A stretch of DNA of 61,026 bases from Clostridium sp. CAG:221 (GCA_000435835.1 FR883414.1:7291-68316); one strand, 5' to 3'. Counted from the stretch's first letter, positions 8,396 through 17,538 are shown. Made by a program: numbers and translations. The notes: generated from the letters alone by a model not told the origin.

Positions 8396-8412
8396 AAGGA
8401 GGGAGAATAATT

Positions 8413-9222
8413 TTGAAAAATTATAGAGTGCCAACACTGACCATTGCAGGCTCTGATTCTTCGGGGGGAGCAGGAGTACAAGCAGATTTAAAAACATTTA
8501 GTGCTATTGGTACATATGGAATGAGTGTTATTACGGCAGTAACAGCGCAAAATACAGAAGGTGTCTTTGCTGTTGAGGAGTTAAGTGGTGAAATAATAAA
8601 AAGTCAAATAAAAGCAGTCTTTGATGATATTGAGCCAGCAGCCGTAAAAATAGGTATGGTATCTAGTCCGGAAATAATAGTGGATATAGTAAATACCATT
8701 AAGAAATATAATCCAAGTTTTTTAGTAGTTGATCCAGTGATGATTTCTAAAAGCGGATATTCATTATTAAAACCTGAAGCAAAGGAAAATTTAATAAAAT
8801 ATCTAATTCCTATGGCTTACTTGGTAACGCCTAATGTTCCTGAAGCAGAAGAAATTACAGGTATAAAGATTAATTCTGTTACAGATATGAAACTGGCAGG
8901 AGAAAAAATATTGGAACTGGGGCCTAAATTTGTGTTGATGAAAGGTGGCCATTTAGATGGAGATGCAGTAGATGTATTAATAGGTGAGAATATTTTTCAC
9001 GTATTTAAATCAAAGAGGCTAAATAGAAAAAATACCCATGGTACTGGATGTACAATATCATCTGCAATAACAGCTCATCTTGCATTGGGATATGATATTA
9101 AGGAATCTGTAGCATTAAGTAAGAAGTATATTACGGAAGCCATTGAGCATAGTTTTGATATGGGACACGGGGTAGGGCCAGTTCATCATTTTTATAAATT
9201 TGAAGAATCAAAGATAAAGTAA
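8413..9222 (+). CDS. thiD: Hydroxymethylpyrimidine/phosphomethylpyrimidine kinase
   Basis: 269 aa, TTG start behind GGAGGGAG. The ribokinase-like signature TIAGSDSSGGAGVQADLKTF (residues 8-27) and the C-terminal NTHGTGCTISSAI anion-hole motif are intact. It phosphorylates HMP and HMP-P for thiamin synthesis. First of four clustered thiamin genes (thiD, thiM, thiT, thiE). No thiC or thiG is present, so the cluster suits salvage of precursors. No TPP riboswitch lies directly upstream. Confidence 0.95.
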   Translation: MKNYRVPTLTIAGSDSSGGAGVQADLKTFSAIGTYGMSVITAVTAQNTEGVFAVEELSGEIIKSQIKAVFDDIEPAAVKIGMVSSPEIIVDIVNTIKKYNPSFLVVDPVMISKSGYSLLKPEAKENLIKYLIPMAYLVTPNVPEAEEITGIKINSVTDMKLAGEKILELGPKFVLMKGGHLDGDAVDVLIGENIFHVFKSKRLNRKNTHGTGCTISSAITAHLALGYDIKESVALSKKYITEAIEHSFDMGHGVGPVHHFYKFEESKIK

Positions 9223-9254
9223 AGAAGAAAGAGAAAGTATTGGTGATATAAACT

Positions 9255-10055
9255 ATGTATGAGTTAATAGACAAGGTTAAAGAAATAAACCCATTGGTAG
9301 TACATTATACTAACGAAGTAACAATAAATGATTGTGCAAATGTGACTTTGGCACTGGGAGCCAGTCCTCTTATGAGTTATAGTTATGAAGAGGTAGAAGA
9401 GGTAATAGGCATTTCTTCAGCAGTAGTTATCAATATAGGAACTATGAATTCATCAAGACTAGATTTGTTTGTACAAGCTGGAAAAGCAGCTAATAAATAT
9501 AATAAACCTGTGATTTTTGACCCAGTGGGAGTTTTTGCAACAAAGACAAGAAGTGAATTTGTTAATAAGCTTTTAAATGAAGTGAAATTTGATGTGGTCA
9601 AGGGAAATGTAGCAGAAATTAAATATATATGTGGTCTAGATGTTAATGGAAAAGGTGTGGACTCTTTTGATGATGTAGAAGATATAAGTGAAATAGTGAA
9701 GAAAGCAGCTAAAAGATTAGAATGCGTAATAGTTGCTACTGGAGTTATTGATTATGTATCTGATGGTAAAAATGTTATAAAGATTGAAAATGGAACAGCA
9801 AAACTAAAAGGAATAACAGGTACTGGATGTATGACTGGTAGTTTAATAGGAAGCTTCTTAGGAACAGGAAAAAATAGATTAGAATCAGCTGCTATGGGGA
9901 CGCTTGTTATGGGTATTGCAGGAGAATTAGCAGATGAAGGTAATACTCCTTTAGGAAGCTTCAAAGTAAAATTAATGGATAACATAAATAAGTTAAATAA
10001 GAATCTAATTGAAGAAAATGCAAGAATAACAAAAATAGAAGAAAAAATAAAATAA
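9255..10055 (+). CDS. thiM: Hydroxyethylthiazole kinase
   Basis: 266 aa, starting 32 bp after thiD. Family motifs: VHYTNEVTINDCANVTLALG near the N-terminus, the NIGT block at about residue 62, and GTGCMTGSLIGSF near residue 190, which carries the catalytic Cys and anion hole. It phosphorylates hydroxyethylthiazole to the phosphate used by ThiE. The ribosome binding site is modest; coupling to thiD is likely. Confidence 0.95.
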   Translation: MYELIDKVKEINPLVVHYTNEVTINDCANVTLALGASPLMSYSYEEVEEVIGISSAVVINIGTMNSSRLDLFVQAGKAANKYNKPVIFDPVGVFATKTRSEFVNKLLNEVKFDVVKGNVAEIKYICGLDVNGKGVDSFDDVEDISEIVKKAAKRLECVIVATGVIDYVSDGKNVIKIENGTAKLKGITGTGCMTGSLIGSFLGTGKNRLESAAMGTLVMGIAGELADEGNTPLGSFKVKLMDNINKLNKNLIEENARITKIEEKIK

Positions 10056-10073
10056 TAAGCAGGGGGAATAAAG

Positions 10074-10664
10074 ATGACAATATTTTTAGGAATAATTTCA
10101 GCAATTATAGTAATATCATATGTAATTGATTTTAAAAACAATAGAATGAGCACTAAGGAAATGGTAATGGCATCATTAATAGCTGCAATTTCTTTTGTGC
10201 TAAGCCTTATTCAAATAGTAAGATATCCACAAGGTGGAGGGATTGCACTGTTTTCAATGTTGCCAGTAATGCTTTTTTCATTACTTTATGGTAAGACAGC
10301 AGGGGTAACTGCAGGGCTTGTATTTGGATTATTATCACTATTAGATGGGCCTTATGTAATTCATCCAGTGCAATTTTTACTAGATTATATCTTCCCAACA
10401 ATGGCATTAGGATTAGCGGGTACTTTTGGAAGTGATACAAAAATGAAAAGAATATGTGGACCTTTAATGGCGGTAGCTCTTAATGTATTTTCAAAATTCT
10501 TATCAGGTGTTGTTTTCTTTGGAGCCTTTGCACCAGAAAATATGGGAGCGGTGTTATATTCATTAATATATAACGGTTCAACAGCAGGAGTTGAAGGAAT
10601 TCTTTGCATTGTAATACTAGCCATTTTACCATTTGACAGACTAAAGAAACACGCAAGAGCTTAG
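10074..10664 (+). CDS. thiT: ECF transporter S component for thiamin (ThiT-like)
   Basis: 196 aa with about six hydrophobic segments. The block SKEMVMASLIAAISFVLS-like near residue 24 and the later GPYVIHPVQFLLDYIFP fit the ThiT/YuaJ thiamin-binding S component. It works with a shared EcfAA'T module encoded elsewhere. Placement between thiM and thiE supports thiamin or precursor uptake. RBS is AGGGGGAA. Confidence 0.88.
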   Translation: MTIFLGIISAIIVISYVIDFKNNRMSTKEMVMASLIAAISFVLSLIQIVRYPQGGGIALFSMLPVMLFSLLYGKTAGVTAGLVFGLLSLLDGPYVIHPVQFLLDYIFPTMALGLAGTFGSDTKMKRICGPLMAVALNVFSKFLSGVVFFGAFAPENMGAVLYSLIYNGSTAGVEGILCIVILAILPFDRLKKHARA

Positions 10665-10669
10665 TAAGT

Positions 10670-10706
10670 TATGAATTATGAATGATGAATGATGAATTGA
10701 GGAATA
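10670..10706. repeat. ATGAATTATGAATGATG-type repeat fragment
   Basis: GTTATGAATTATGAATGATG followed by ATGAATTGAGGAATAAAC. This is the left arm and core of the palindromic repeat family. It lies between thiT and thiE inside the presumed operon. Confidence 0.7.
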
Positions 10707-10738
10707 AACTTCATTTTACATTCAAATAAGGGGGAGTT

Positions 10739-11353
10739 ATGGAAGAGCTAAAACTATATTTAATTACTGATAGTGATATATTAAAGGGCCGTGATTTTTA
10801 TCATTGTATAGAAGAGGCTTTAAAGGGTGGAGTTACCATGTTGCAGTTAAGGGAAAAAGAAGCTGATGGTAAAGAATTTTTAGAAAAAGCTATGAACCTT
10901 AGAGAGCTTACTAGGAAGTATGGTGTTAAATTTATCATAAATGATAGAATAGATATAGCAATGCTTTGTGATGCTGATGGAGTGCATCTTGGGCAAAGTG
11001 ATATTCCAGCAAAGGAAGCAAGAAAATTGATGCCAGGAAAAATAATTGGTGTTTCTTGTAGGACAGTAGAAGAAGCTGAAAAGGCAAAGGAAGATGGAGC
11101 AGATTATCTAGGGGTAGGAGATATATTTGGTACCCAAACAAAGCTTGATGCCAAAAGAGTATCATTAGATACATTAAAAGACATTAAGGAGAAAGTAAAT
11201 TTGCCAATAACAGCAATAGGTGGTTTAAACTTAGATAACTTAGATTATGTTAAAAAATGTAATATTGATGGATATGCTGTTATTTCAGCTATATTGGCCA
11301 AAGAAAATATTAAAAAAGAATGTGAAAGCTGGATAATAAAAATAAATAATTAA
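10739..11353 (+). CDS. thiE: Thiamin-phosphate synthase
   Basis: 204 aa TIM-barrel. It has LREK (substrate/pyrophosphate binding) at about residue 35, the INDRIDIAMLCDADGVHLGQ block at about 68-87, VGDIFGTQTK at about 126 and AIGGL near 160. It joins HMP-PP with thiazole phosphate to give thiamin phosphate. ATG behind AAGGGGGAG. The gene ends with a terminator at 11363, closing the thi cluster. Confidence 0.95.
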   Translation: MEELKLYLITDSDILKGRDFYHCIEEALKGGVTMLQLREKEADGKEFLEKAMNLRELTRKYGVKFIINDRIDIAMLCDADGVHLGQSDIPAKEARKLMPGKIIGVSCRTVEEAEKAKEDGADYLGVGDIFGTQTKLDAKRVSLDTLKDIKEKVNLPITAIGGLNLDNLDYVKKCNIDGYAVISAILAKENIKKECESWIIKINN

Positions 11354-11362
11354 TAAATGTGA

Positions 11363-11406
11363 CAAGTCATAGGAAAAAAACGATTATTTTTCTATGACTT
11401 TTTATT
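11363..11406 (+). terminator. Terminator of the thi cluster
   Basis: AAGTCATAGGAAAAA pairs with TTTTTCTATGACTT around a short loop, followed by TTTATT. Confidence 0.85.
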
Positions 11407-11459
11407 ATTAATAAGTGGTAAAATTTATATGAGATGGAGTTTATGGGAGGTAATGAGGT

Positions 11460-12644
11460 ATGTCATATCGGTATTTATTAGATCTTGCGCTTATTTTACT
11501 AAGTACAAAAGTTTTATCGTTAGTTACGAAAAGATTTAAATTACCACAGGTGGTTGGAGCATTATTGGCAGGTTTAATATTAGGACCTGCGGTATTTAAT
11601 ATAATAGAGGAAACAGATTTTATTAGGCAGTTGGCAGAAGTGGGAGTTATAGTATTATTATTTAATGCAGGACTTGAAAGCAACTTAAGTGAATTTAAGA
11701 AAAGTGGAAAGACTTCATTTATAGTAGCAGTAATGGGAGTAATTATACCTTTAATTGGAGGTACAATTTTAGCATATTGTATAAACCATGGTAAAGTAGA
11801 AAATGTAAGTGCTTTTGTGCAAAATATATTTATAGGCTCTGTTTTAACAGCAACATCTGTTAGCATAACAGTGGAAACTTTAAGGGAGCTTGGAAAGGTA
11901 TCTACTTCTGTAGGAAATATAATTGTAGGAGCAGCCATTATTGACGATGTCTTAGGAATGCTAGTTTTAACTATTATTACAAGTTTGGCTGGTTCATCTG
12001 TAAGTGTAATAAAGGTTATTGTAAAAATAGTAGGATTTTTTATATTTAGTATTATTGTAGGAATTATTACGTATAAATTATTTAATAAATGGGTGGATAA
12101 ATATGATATTGATAAAAGGAGGTTTGTCATAGTATCTTTCGTAATATGTTTATTACTATCATTTAGTGCAGAAGAATTTTTTGGTGTTGCCGATATAACA
12201 GGGGCATATATAGCAGGTCTTGTACTTTCATCCAACAAAGAAACTATATATATAACAAAGAGATTTGAAACATTATCATATATATTATTATCACCAGTAT
12301 TTTTTGCCAGTGTTGGTTTAAATGTAAAGCTACCAGATTTAAATGGAGAAATAGTGATTATTACTATAGCATTAATTGTAGTGGCTATTCTTACAAAGAT
12401 TATAGGCTGTGGTTTAGGTGCCAAATTATGTGGATATAATAATATGGAGTCAATACAGATTGGTAGCGGTATGATTACTAGAGGTGAAGTAACACTTATT
12501 ATTGCCAGTAAAGGATTAGCTTTAGGTTTAATGAGTAGTTATTTTTTAACACCAGTTATACTAATGGTAGTATTCACAAGTATATTTACACCAATATTAT
12601 TAAAAATTGTTTTTTCAAAAGATAAAAGTAGCGTTCCAAGTTGA
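11460..12644 (+). CDS. CPA2-family cation:proton antiporter
   Basis: 394 aa with about 12 hydrophobic segments. The family pattern is clear: LPQVVGALLAGLILGP (about residues 27-42), an AAIIDDVLGML segment (about 158-168) holding the paired Asp of electrogenic antiporters, and ASVGLNVKL near 280. GMITRGEVTLIIASKG near 335 is typical of NapA/GerN-like proteins. There is no C-terminal TrkA domain. It probably exchanges Na+ or K+ for H+. ATG at GAGGTATG, with GGGAGGT a little further upstream. Confidence 0.88.
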   Translation: MSYRYLLDLALILLSTKVLSLVTKRFKLPQVVGALLAGLILGPAVFNIIEETDFIRQLAEVGVIVLLFNAGLESNLSEFKKSGKTSFIVAVMGVIIPLIGGTILAYCINHGKVENVSAFVQNIFIGSVLTATSVSITVETLRELGKVSTSVGNIIVGAAIIDDVLGMLVLTIITSLAGSSVSVIKVIVKIVGFFIFSIIVGIITYKLFNKWVDKYDIDKRRFVIVSFVICLLLSFSAEEFFGVADITGAYIAGLVLSSNKETIYITKRFETLSYILLSPVFFASVGLNVKLPDLNGEIVIITIALIVVAILTKIIGCGLGAKLCGYNNMESIQIGSGMITRGEVTLIIASKGLALGLMSSYFLTPVILMVVFTSIFTPILLKIVFSKDKSSVPS

Positions 12645-12706
12645 TTTTATAGAAAGTAATCAAGTATAATAATAAACTGATTATTAAATACAGAGGAGAA
12701 AAAGAG

Positions 12707-14872
12707 ATGTATATTGGTAGAAGTCAGCAAGAGGAAGAAAAGTATTTAAATACAACCATTAATGCTATTAATGAACTTATAGATGAATATGGTGGATTAA
12801 GTACTGAACAGGATAAAGAAATAAGAAAACAAAGAAAGTTTTTATGGGACAATAGAAGTGAATTTGATGAATTTGAGGTTTTAGAAAATTGCAGTCAAAT
12901 TGCTTTAGAAGAAAAGACTTATGCTAATAAAATAAATAAATTAAGAACTTTAGAAAGGCAATTGAAATCTCCTTACTTTGCCAGATTGGATTTTAAAGAA
13001 GAAGGTGAAGAAGGAGAAAGTTTCTATATAGGACTTGCTAGTGTTGAGGACAAGGATAATTTTGATTTTTATGTTTTTGATTGGCGTTCACCTGTGGCAA
13101 ATATGTTTTATGATTTTGAAGTAGGTCCAGCATTTTATAATGCACCTATAGGAAAGATAGAAGGTACCATTGAGTTTAGTAGACAGTTTAATATTAAGAA
13201 TTCAAAAATTGTATTTACTCATGATTCAGGAGCAGCTTTATGTGATGAATCATTAACAGCAATGTTAGGTAGAAATGCTACTGATAAAATGAAGAATATA
13301 GTAGCTACTATACAAAAAGAACAAAATGATATCATTAGAAATGATGATGCTAGAACTTTATTTATTCAAGGTGCAGCAGGTTCAGGAAAAACATCTATAG
13401 CTCTTCATAGAGCAGCATACCTTTTATATAAGCATAGAAAGGATCTCCAAGCAGATAACATCTTGATTTTCAGTCCTAATGAAGTGTTTGCTGAATATAT
13501 AAGTGATGTATTGCCGGAACTTGGAGAAAATAATGTGCTTCAAACTACTTTTGATGCTTATGCAAAAAAATCTCTGCCAACAGATTACCATTTTGAAAAT
13601 AAGGCGGAGCATTTAGATTATTTATATAGTAATGATAGTCAGTTAGCAAATAGAACTTTAGCAATGGAATATAAAAATAGTATAAAGTTTATGGAGATTA
13701 TAGAAGACTTCTGCAAGGATCTGCCAGAAAAGTTAGTGAAATGTAAACCTATATTTATTGAAGGAAAGCAGATTATTCCTGTTAAAAACGTTGCTAATAC
13801 ATTTTTAAAGAGGTTTAATGATATACCTTTATTAAACAGAATTAATGTAGTTAAACAAAGCATTTTTTCACAGGTTGAAAATAGATTTTTAAATAGCGAT
13901 TCAGGAGATTATGATTTTGAATATGTAGAAGATAAAGAAAACTTCTATGAACATTGTAGGGCAGAAATTAATGCTCAAATAGATAATATGGTGTTAACAT
14001 TCAATACTGTAGAAATATATAAATTATTATGGAGTGATATTGAAAAATATTGCAATGATGATTTAGGCGAGGTAAAAGAAATTACTTTAGCATATTTAAA
14101 TAACAGAGAAGTAAAATATGAAGATATAACACCTATGCTATATATAAGAGCTGCCATGGAAGGGTTTAGAAGTTATAAGAATGTTAAGCATATCTTAATA
14201 GATGAAGCACAAGACTATAGTCCATTATTTTATGAATTGATTAGAAAATCATTTAAAAATGCAGCAATAACAATTATGGGAGATTTAAATCAAAGAATAG
14301 ATGAGCATTCAAACGTTAAGAGTAGAAATGCAATAACAGAAATATTCAATGACATAAAAATTGAAGTGTTATCAAAAAGTTATCGTTCAACAGCAAATAT
14401 AACTAATTTTACAAGAGAGCTACTGGATACACATGAGCCAATAGAAGCAGTAGAAAGAATAGGAGATAATCCTAAAGTTATACTTACAGAAAATAAAATA
14501 GCCGATATAGCTAAGACTATTGAAGCTATGCAAGAAAAAGGTTATAAATCTATAGCAGTTATATGTAAGACCAAAGCTATAACCAATGATGTTTATAGTA
14601 AGCTTAAAGAGGTTTTAGATGAAATTAATCTTATTGACACTGAGACTTCAGAGTTTAAAGTAGGAGTAAATGCAATTTCTTCTTACTTATCTAAAGGACT
14701 TGAGTTTGATGGGGTAATAGTGGCAGATGGTGAAGAATATTTAAATGAAAGCAATAAGAACTTATTCTATACAGTATGTACTAGAGCTTTACATGAATTA
14801 AAAATATTTACTAACAAGGATTTGGCAGAAATGCTACCAAAAGATAAGACTTTATATGAAGTTGAAGAATGA
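12707..14872 (+). CDS. HelD-like superfamily 1 helicase (UvrD/Rep family)
   Basis: 721 aa. A long N-terminal region (about residues 1-90, coiled-coil-like) precedes the split helicase core. Walker A is GAAGSGKTS (222-230), Walker B is LIDEAQDYSPLFY (about 497-509), and the late SKGLEFDGV motif is present. This layout fits clostridial and Bacillus HelD, which recycles stalled RNA polymerase. An unrelated UvrD-like helicase cannot be excluded. Strong GAGGAGAAA RBS. Single gene, ended by the terminator at 14881. Confidence 0.86.
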   Translation: MYIGRSQQEEEKYLNTTINAINELIDEYGGLSTEQDKEIRKQRKFLWDNRSEFDEFEVLENCSQIALEEKTYANKINKLRTLERQLKSPYFARLDFKEEGEEGESFYIGLASVEDKDNFDFYVFDWRSPVANMFYDFEVGPAFYNAPIGKIEGTIEFSRQFNIKNSKIVFTHDSGAALCDESLTAMLGRNATDKMKNIVATIQKEQNDIIRNDDARTLFIQGAAGSGKTSIALHRAAYLLYKHRKDLQADNILIFSPNEVFAEYISDVLPELGENNVLQTTFDAYAKKSLPTDYHFENKAEHLDYLYSNDSQLANRTLAMEYKNSIKFMEIIEDFCKDLPEKLVKCKPIFIEGKQIIPVKNVANTFLKRFNDIPLLNRINVVKQSIFSQVENRFLNSDSGDYDFEYVEDKENFYEHCRAEINAQIDNMVLTFNTVEIYKLLWSDIEKYCNDDLGEVKEITLAYLNNREVKYEDITPMLYIRAAMEGFRSYKNVKHILIDEAQDYSPLFYELIRKSFKNAAITIMGDLNQRIDEHSNVKSRNAITEIFNDIKIEVLSKSYRSTANITNFTRELLDTHEPIEAVERIGDNPKVILTENKIADIAKTIEAMQEKGYKSIAVICKTKAITNDVYSKLKEVLDEINLIDTETSEFKVGVNAISSYLSKGLEFDGVIVADGEEYLNESNKNLFYTVCTRALHELKIFTNKDLAEMLPKDKTLYEVEE

Positions 14873-14880
14873 TAATAGAA

Positions 14881-14918
14881 AGCTAAAAATAAGTATTTGC
14901 TTATTTTTAGCTTTTTTA
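14881..14918. terminator. Terminator of the helicase gene
   Basis: AGCTAAAAATAAG and CTTATTTTTAGCT form a perfect 13-bp stem followed by six T. Symmetry allows use by the opposing gene as well. Confidence 0.88.
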
Positions 14919-14980
14919 ATATGTTTATACTTTCTTGCATGGTGTATGTAAATACATCCTTTTTAACGTCCTAAATCTAA

Positions 14981-15247
14981 TTAATCTTTATAAAATTGTT
15001 GTGCTTCTGGTCTTTCTAAGTATTTCTCATCTTCCTCATAATAGTCTTGTAAATATTGATTTTCTAAAAATTCTTCTTCAGGCACATTTATTTCTTTATG
15101 ACCTCCATCAGAATGAAAAAAATTATCTAATTTTTCAAATATATTATCAAAAGCATTAGGATACATAGTTGAAGCAATTGCAGATTGTTGTAAAAATAAT
15201 GATAATAAGGCCATTGTACATAACATTTTAAAATGTTTTTTTAGCAT
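14981..15247 (-). CDS. Small exported acidic protein, unrecognised
   Basis: 88 aa, convergent to the helicase gene. The N-terminus is a signal peptide (basic start, hydrophobic MALLSLFLQQ core, likely cleavage after AIAS near residue 26). The mature part of about 60 residues is very acidic (PEEEFLENQYLQDYYEEDEK). RBS GGAGGT is seven bases before the ATG on the minus strand. No Cys and no known domain. It diverges from the next gene across about 150 bp. Confidence 0.6.
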   Translation of the reverse strand: MLKKHFKMLCTMALLSLFLQQSAIASTMYPNAFDNIFEKLDNFFHSDGGHKEINVPEEEFLENQYLQDYYEEDEKYLERPEAQQFYKD

Positions 15248-15397
15248 GAATATACCTCCATAAGTATTTTATATATAGTTTTATCAATTAAGAAAAAATT
15301 ATGAGAATTTATAGAAATAATTATGGAAATACTTAAGATAGTAATAATATTATTGGCATATAAATAATATTATGAAGTATAAAGGTGGTGCTGTGTT

Positions 15398-15667
15398 ATG
15401 GTAAAGAAATTAATAACTATTATAACTTATATTACTATAGTTACTTTTATAGGATTTTTAATTGTTTTAAGCATAGATCAATTTAGAGCAGTGAAGGCAT
15501 CTAAAACAGAGTCCAATGAAAAAGAAACAAATTTACTTATTCAATATAAAGATAGTGTGGAAACAGATGATGAAGCTATAGAAAGTAGAGAAAGTGAGAA
15601 GGATTCAAAATCATATTTATTGCCTAATGCAGTAAAAAATCAATATATTAAAGTAAGCCCTTTATAG
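15398..15667 (+). CDS. Small membrane-anchored protein, unrecognised
   Basis: 89 aa, ATG behind AAGGTGGTG. Residues 5-27 form one hydrophobic segment after a KK start (signal anchor); the remainder is a charged, Glu/Ser/Lys-rich extracytoplasmic tail. Possibly a small sporulation or envelope protein, but no family is recognised. It is divergent from the exported acidic protein, so the two may share a control region. Confidence 0.55.
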   Translation: MVKKLITIITYITIVTFIGFLIVLSIDQFRAVKASKTESNEKETNLLIQYKDSVETDDEAIESRESEKDSKSYLLPNAVKNQYIKVSPL

Positions 15668-15806
15668 TTAATCAGTGAATAACGCTACGCTAATTCACTT
15701 AGTTAAGTCGCCAATTGAAAATGTAGAATGTAAAATGAAGAATTAAAAATGAATGTGCTTATTTAATTTTTCATTTTTAATTCTTAATTTTTAATTCTTC
15801 ATTCTT
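15668..15806. repeat. Palindromic intergenic repeats (two types side by side)
   Basis: First unit: CAGTGAATAACGCTACGC followed by TAATTCACTTAG, a hairpin also found near 37348 and 53652. Second unit: an inverted pair of GAAGAATTAAAAATGAA and TTCATTTTTAATTC runs. Neither encodes protein. They lie between the small anchored protein and the J-domain gene. Confidence 0.7.
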
Positions 15807-15886
15807 TAAAGTGGAATATTTTAGTTATGTTTTTATAATAGCGTTAATATATAGAAGTAGGAGTATTAATATTAAAGGGTGATTTT

Positions 15887-16360
15887 ATGAGATGGTATGA
15901 AGCAAGCTCTCCTGAGGACTTGAAGACTTTAGGAAAATTAAAGACTGTTAAATCAATGATTAATAAGGACATTAGAGAAATAATTGGGAAGCAGAAGATA
16001 GATAGTTTTATAAAAATGGGAAGTAACAGCTGGAAAGGTGTTTTTGATAAAATTCAATATTTAAAAAAAATAGGATTAGTAGTTGCAGAAAACAATGGCC
16101 AATCTATAGGATGTAATGATAAAAAGTATTTTCTTAATGAAAGTACAAAATATATTTATTATCTCCTTGAGTTAGAAGGAGAAACAAGAATGAGAAAATT
16201 AAATATTAATAGGACTCATTATAGAAATAAGGAAGCTGCCAAAAGGTGGTATTATGATATAGTAAGAAAAATTCATCCAGATACTAACAGGGATGCCAGG
16301 GCAGTAGAGGCAATGGCTGAACTTACAAGCATTTATAATAAGATGATTGGTAATGGATGA
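15887..16360 (+). CDS. J-domain (DnaJ-like) protein
   Basis: 157 aa. The C-terminal 45 residues carry AAKRWYYDIVRKIHPDTN, with the HPD tripeptide at 130-132 and a following helix, the hallmark of a J domain that stimulates Hsp70 ATPase. The N-terminal 100 residues are not a known DnaJ region (no Gly/Phe linker or zinc repeats) and may form a binding domain. Start ATG behind AAAGGGTGA. It overlaps the next gene by 8 bp, so the two are translated together. Its specific client is unknown. Confidence 0.72.
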   Translation: MRWYEASSPEDLKTLGKLKTVKSMINKDIREIIGKQKIDSFIKMGSNSWKGVFDKIQYLKKIGLVVAENNGQSIGCNDKKYFLNESTKYIYYLLELEGETRMRKLNINRTHYRNKEAAKRWYYDIVRKIHPDTNRDARAVEAMAELTSIYNKMIGNG

Positions 16361-17081
16361 TAGTAAAGCTCTTATTTTGGTAAAAAGTTATCTTAAAGAT
16401 GTTCACTATAAGGAGCCTGAAAGAGCACAAAATTTAAACAATCGTACTGTTAAGGCCATTAAAAACGCTTTTGATAAAGCTATATTAGATAAAAGAGGAT
16501 GGATATGGATTGAAGAAGAGAGTATTCATTCTCTTTTACGAGTTAAAACAAAAGCAGATGCAAGATATTATTTACAATCTGTTCCGAAAGAATATGAAAT
16601 AAGTATCAATGGAAAACAATATATTAGAGGGTTTGTATTTATATCATTTATAAATAAATTTATGGAAGAAAAAGGTAATAACAAATATTTACCTATAGTT
16701 AACGAATATTATAACTTAATAAATACTAGCAATGATGTTAAGCTAGTAAGATTAGAGTTTGATAATTATTTAAAAGCTCAAAAAAGAAAGCTAAAATCTA
16801 AAAGAATAAAAAAATATAATATAAAAGAAGATGAATTAACAGGAAAAAATATAGATATACGAACTTGTGAGTTTTCTCATATAAGAAGTGTATCTATGTA
16901 CCAAGAATATAGTGATAATATTGAAAATGGATTAATAGTAAATAAAGAAACTCATGATAAAATAACAAGAAAAGAAATAAATGATGAAGATGAATTATAT
17001 GATTTATGTATAGATAATGGATGGAATCTTCAATGGTATGAGAAATATAAAAAACATCTAAATAAGTGGACAAGCTATTAA
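16353..17081 (+). CDS. Putative HNH-endonuclease-like protein
   Basis: 242 aa from the ATG at 16353 (an in-frame TTG lies six bases earlier). The C-terminal part has CEFSHIRS (Cys172, His176), then NIENGLIVN and ETHDKI (His201). The H ... N-G-L ... H spacing fits the HNH/beta-beta-alpha-metal nuclease fold. The region before it (about 138-160) is very Lys/Arg-rich. The 8-bp overlap with the J-domain gene implies translational coupling. It could be a mobile or defence nuclease, or a cellular enzyme; only the HNH-like pattern is seen. Confidence 0.5.
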   Translation: MDDSKALILVKSYLKDVHYKEPERAQNLNNRTVKAIKNAFDKAILDKRGWIWIEEESIHSLLRVKTKADARYYLQSVPKEYEISINGKQYIRGFVFISFINKFMEEKGNNKYLPIVNEYYNLINTSNDVKLVRLEFDNYLKAQKRKLKSKRIKKYNIKEDELTGKNIDIRTCEFSHIRSVSMYQEYSDNIENGLIVNKETHDKITRKEINDEDELYDLCIDNGWNLQWYEKYKKHLNKWTSY

Positions 17082-17098
17082 AAATATTTTTAAATTAA

Positions 17099-17128
17099 TT
17101 CACAAATATTGGATGTTCAGCATATAAT
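17099..17128 (+). promoter_or_regulatory. Promoter of the T-box transcript
   Basis: TATAAT at 17123-17128 with TTCACA 18 bp upstream as a poor -35. It is placed about 15 bp before the first T-box stem. Confidence 0.45.
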
Positions 17129-17139
17129 ATTATTAAAGA

Positions 17140-17538
17140 TAAAGTCTATGATAAGAAGAGTAGCTAGTTGAGTTTAGTTAAAGCGATTTTGGGATGGTGA
17201 AAGCCAAATACTGTAGCAGCTAGTGAATGGGCCTTTGAGATGAAATCATGAACAGAATTATGAATTAAGAATTATAAATGATGAATTAAGGAGGAAACTC
17301 AAAGAGTTTCTTAAAATTAATATTTTTTAAACTCCAGAAGGAGTTTATTCCTCAACTCATCACTCAGCATTCATAATTCATCATTATCTAAGTAGTGGTT
17401 TTCGGTAAGTCTACCGTTAAAAGGACAGGATATCGACGTTTTTATTATGGAAAAAGTCTGTATCTGGTAAAGAGTTATACTTAGGTGGCATAGCGAAGTA
17501 ATGGTATTTCGTCCTATTAGGGCAAAATACCATTTTTT
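17140..17538 (+). ncRNA. T-box leader with its first terminator module
   Basis: Stem I features are visible: GAAGAGTAGC (17156-17165), the GGTGAAAG bulge (17195-17202) and GTGAATGG at 17223-17230. The triplet after GAA is TGG, tentatively a Trp specifier. After an inserted repeat (17256-17387) come further stems. Then comes the T-box sequence TTAGGTGGCATAGCG (17481-17495). Next is a terminator hairpin (TGGTATTT ... AAATACCA) ending in six T. The downstream genes are not aminoacyl-tRNA or amino-acid genes. Confidence 0.8.
17256..17387. repeat. Palindromic ATGAATTA repeat inside the T-box leader
   Basis: Left arm GAATTATGAATTAAGAATTA with core GGAGGAAACTC and right arm AACTCATCACTCAGCATTC with TCATAATTCATC. 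It matches the element at 43537-43669 and interrupts the leader between stem I and the antiterminator. Confidence 0.75.

Noticed and set aside
11441..12424. Long 327-codon minus-strand frame opposite the antiporter
   Set aside because: Length alone is impressive, but it mirrors the transmembrane gene, is rich in Thr/Ile/Asn and shows no motif.
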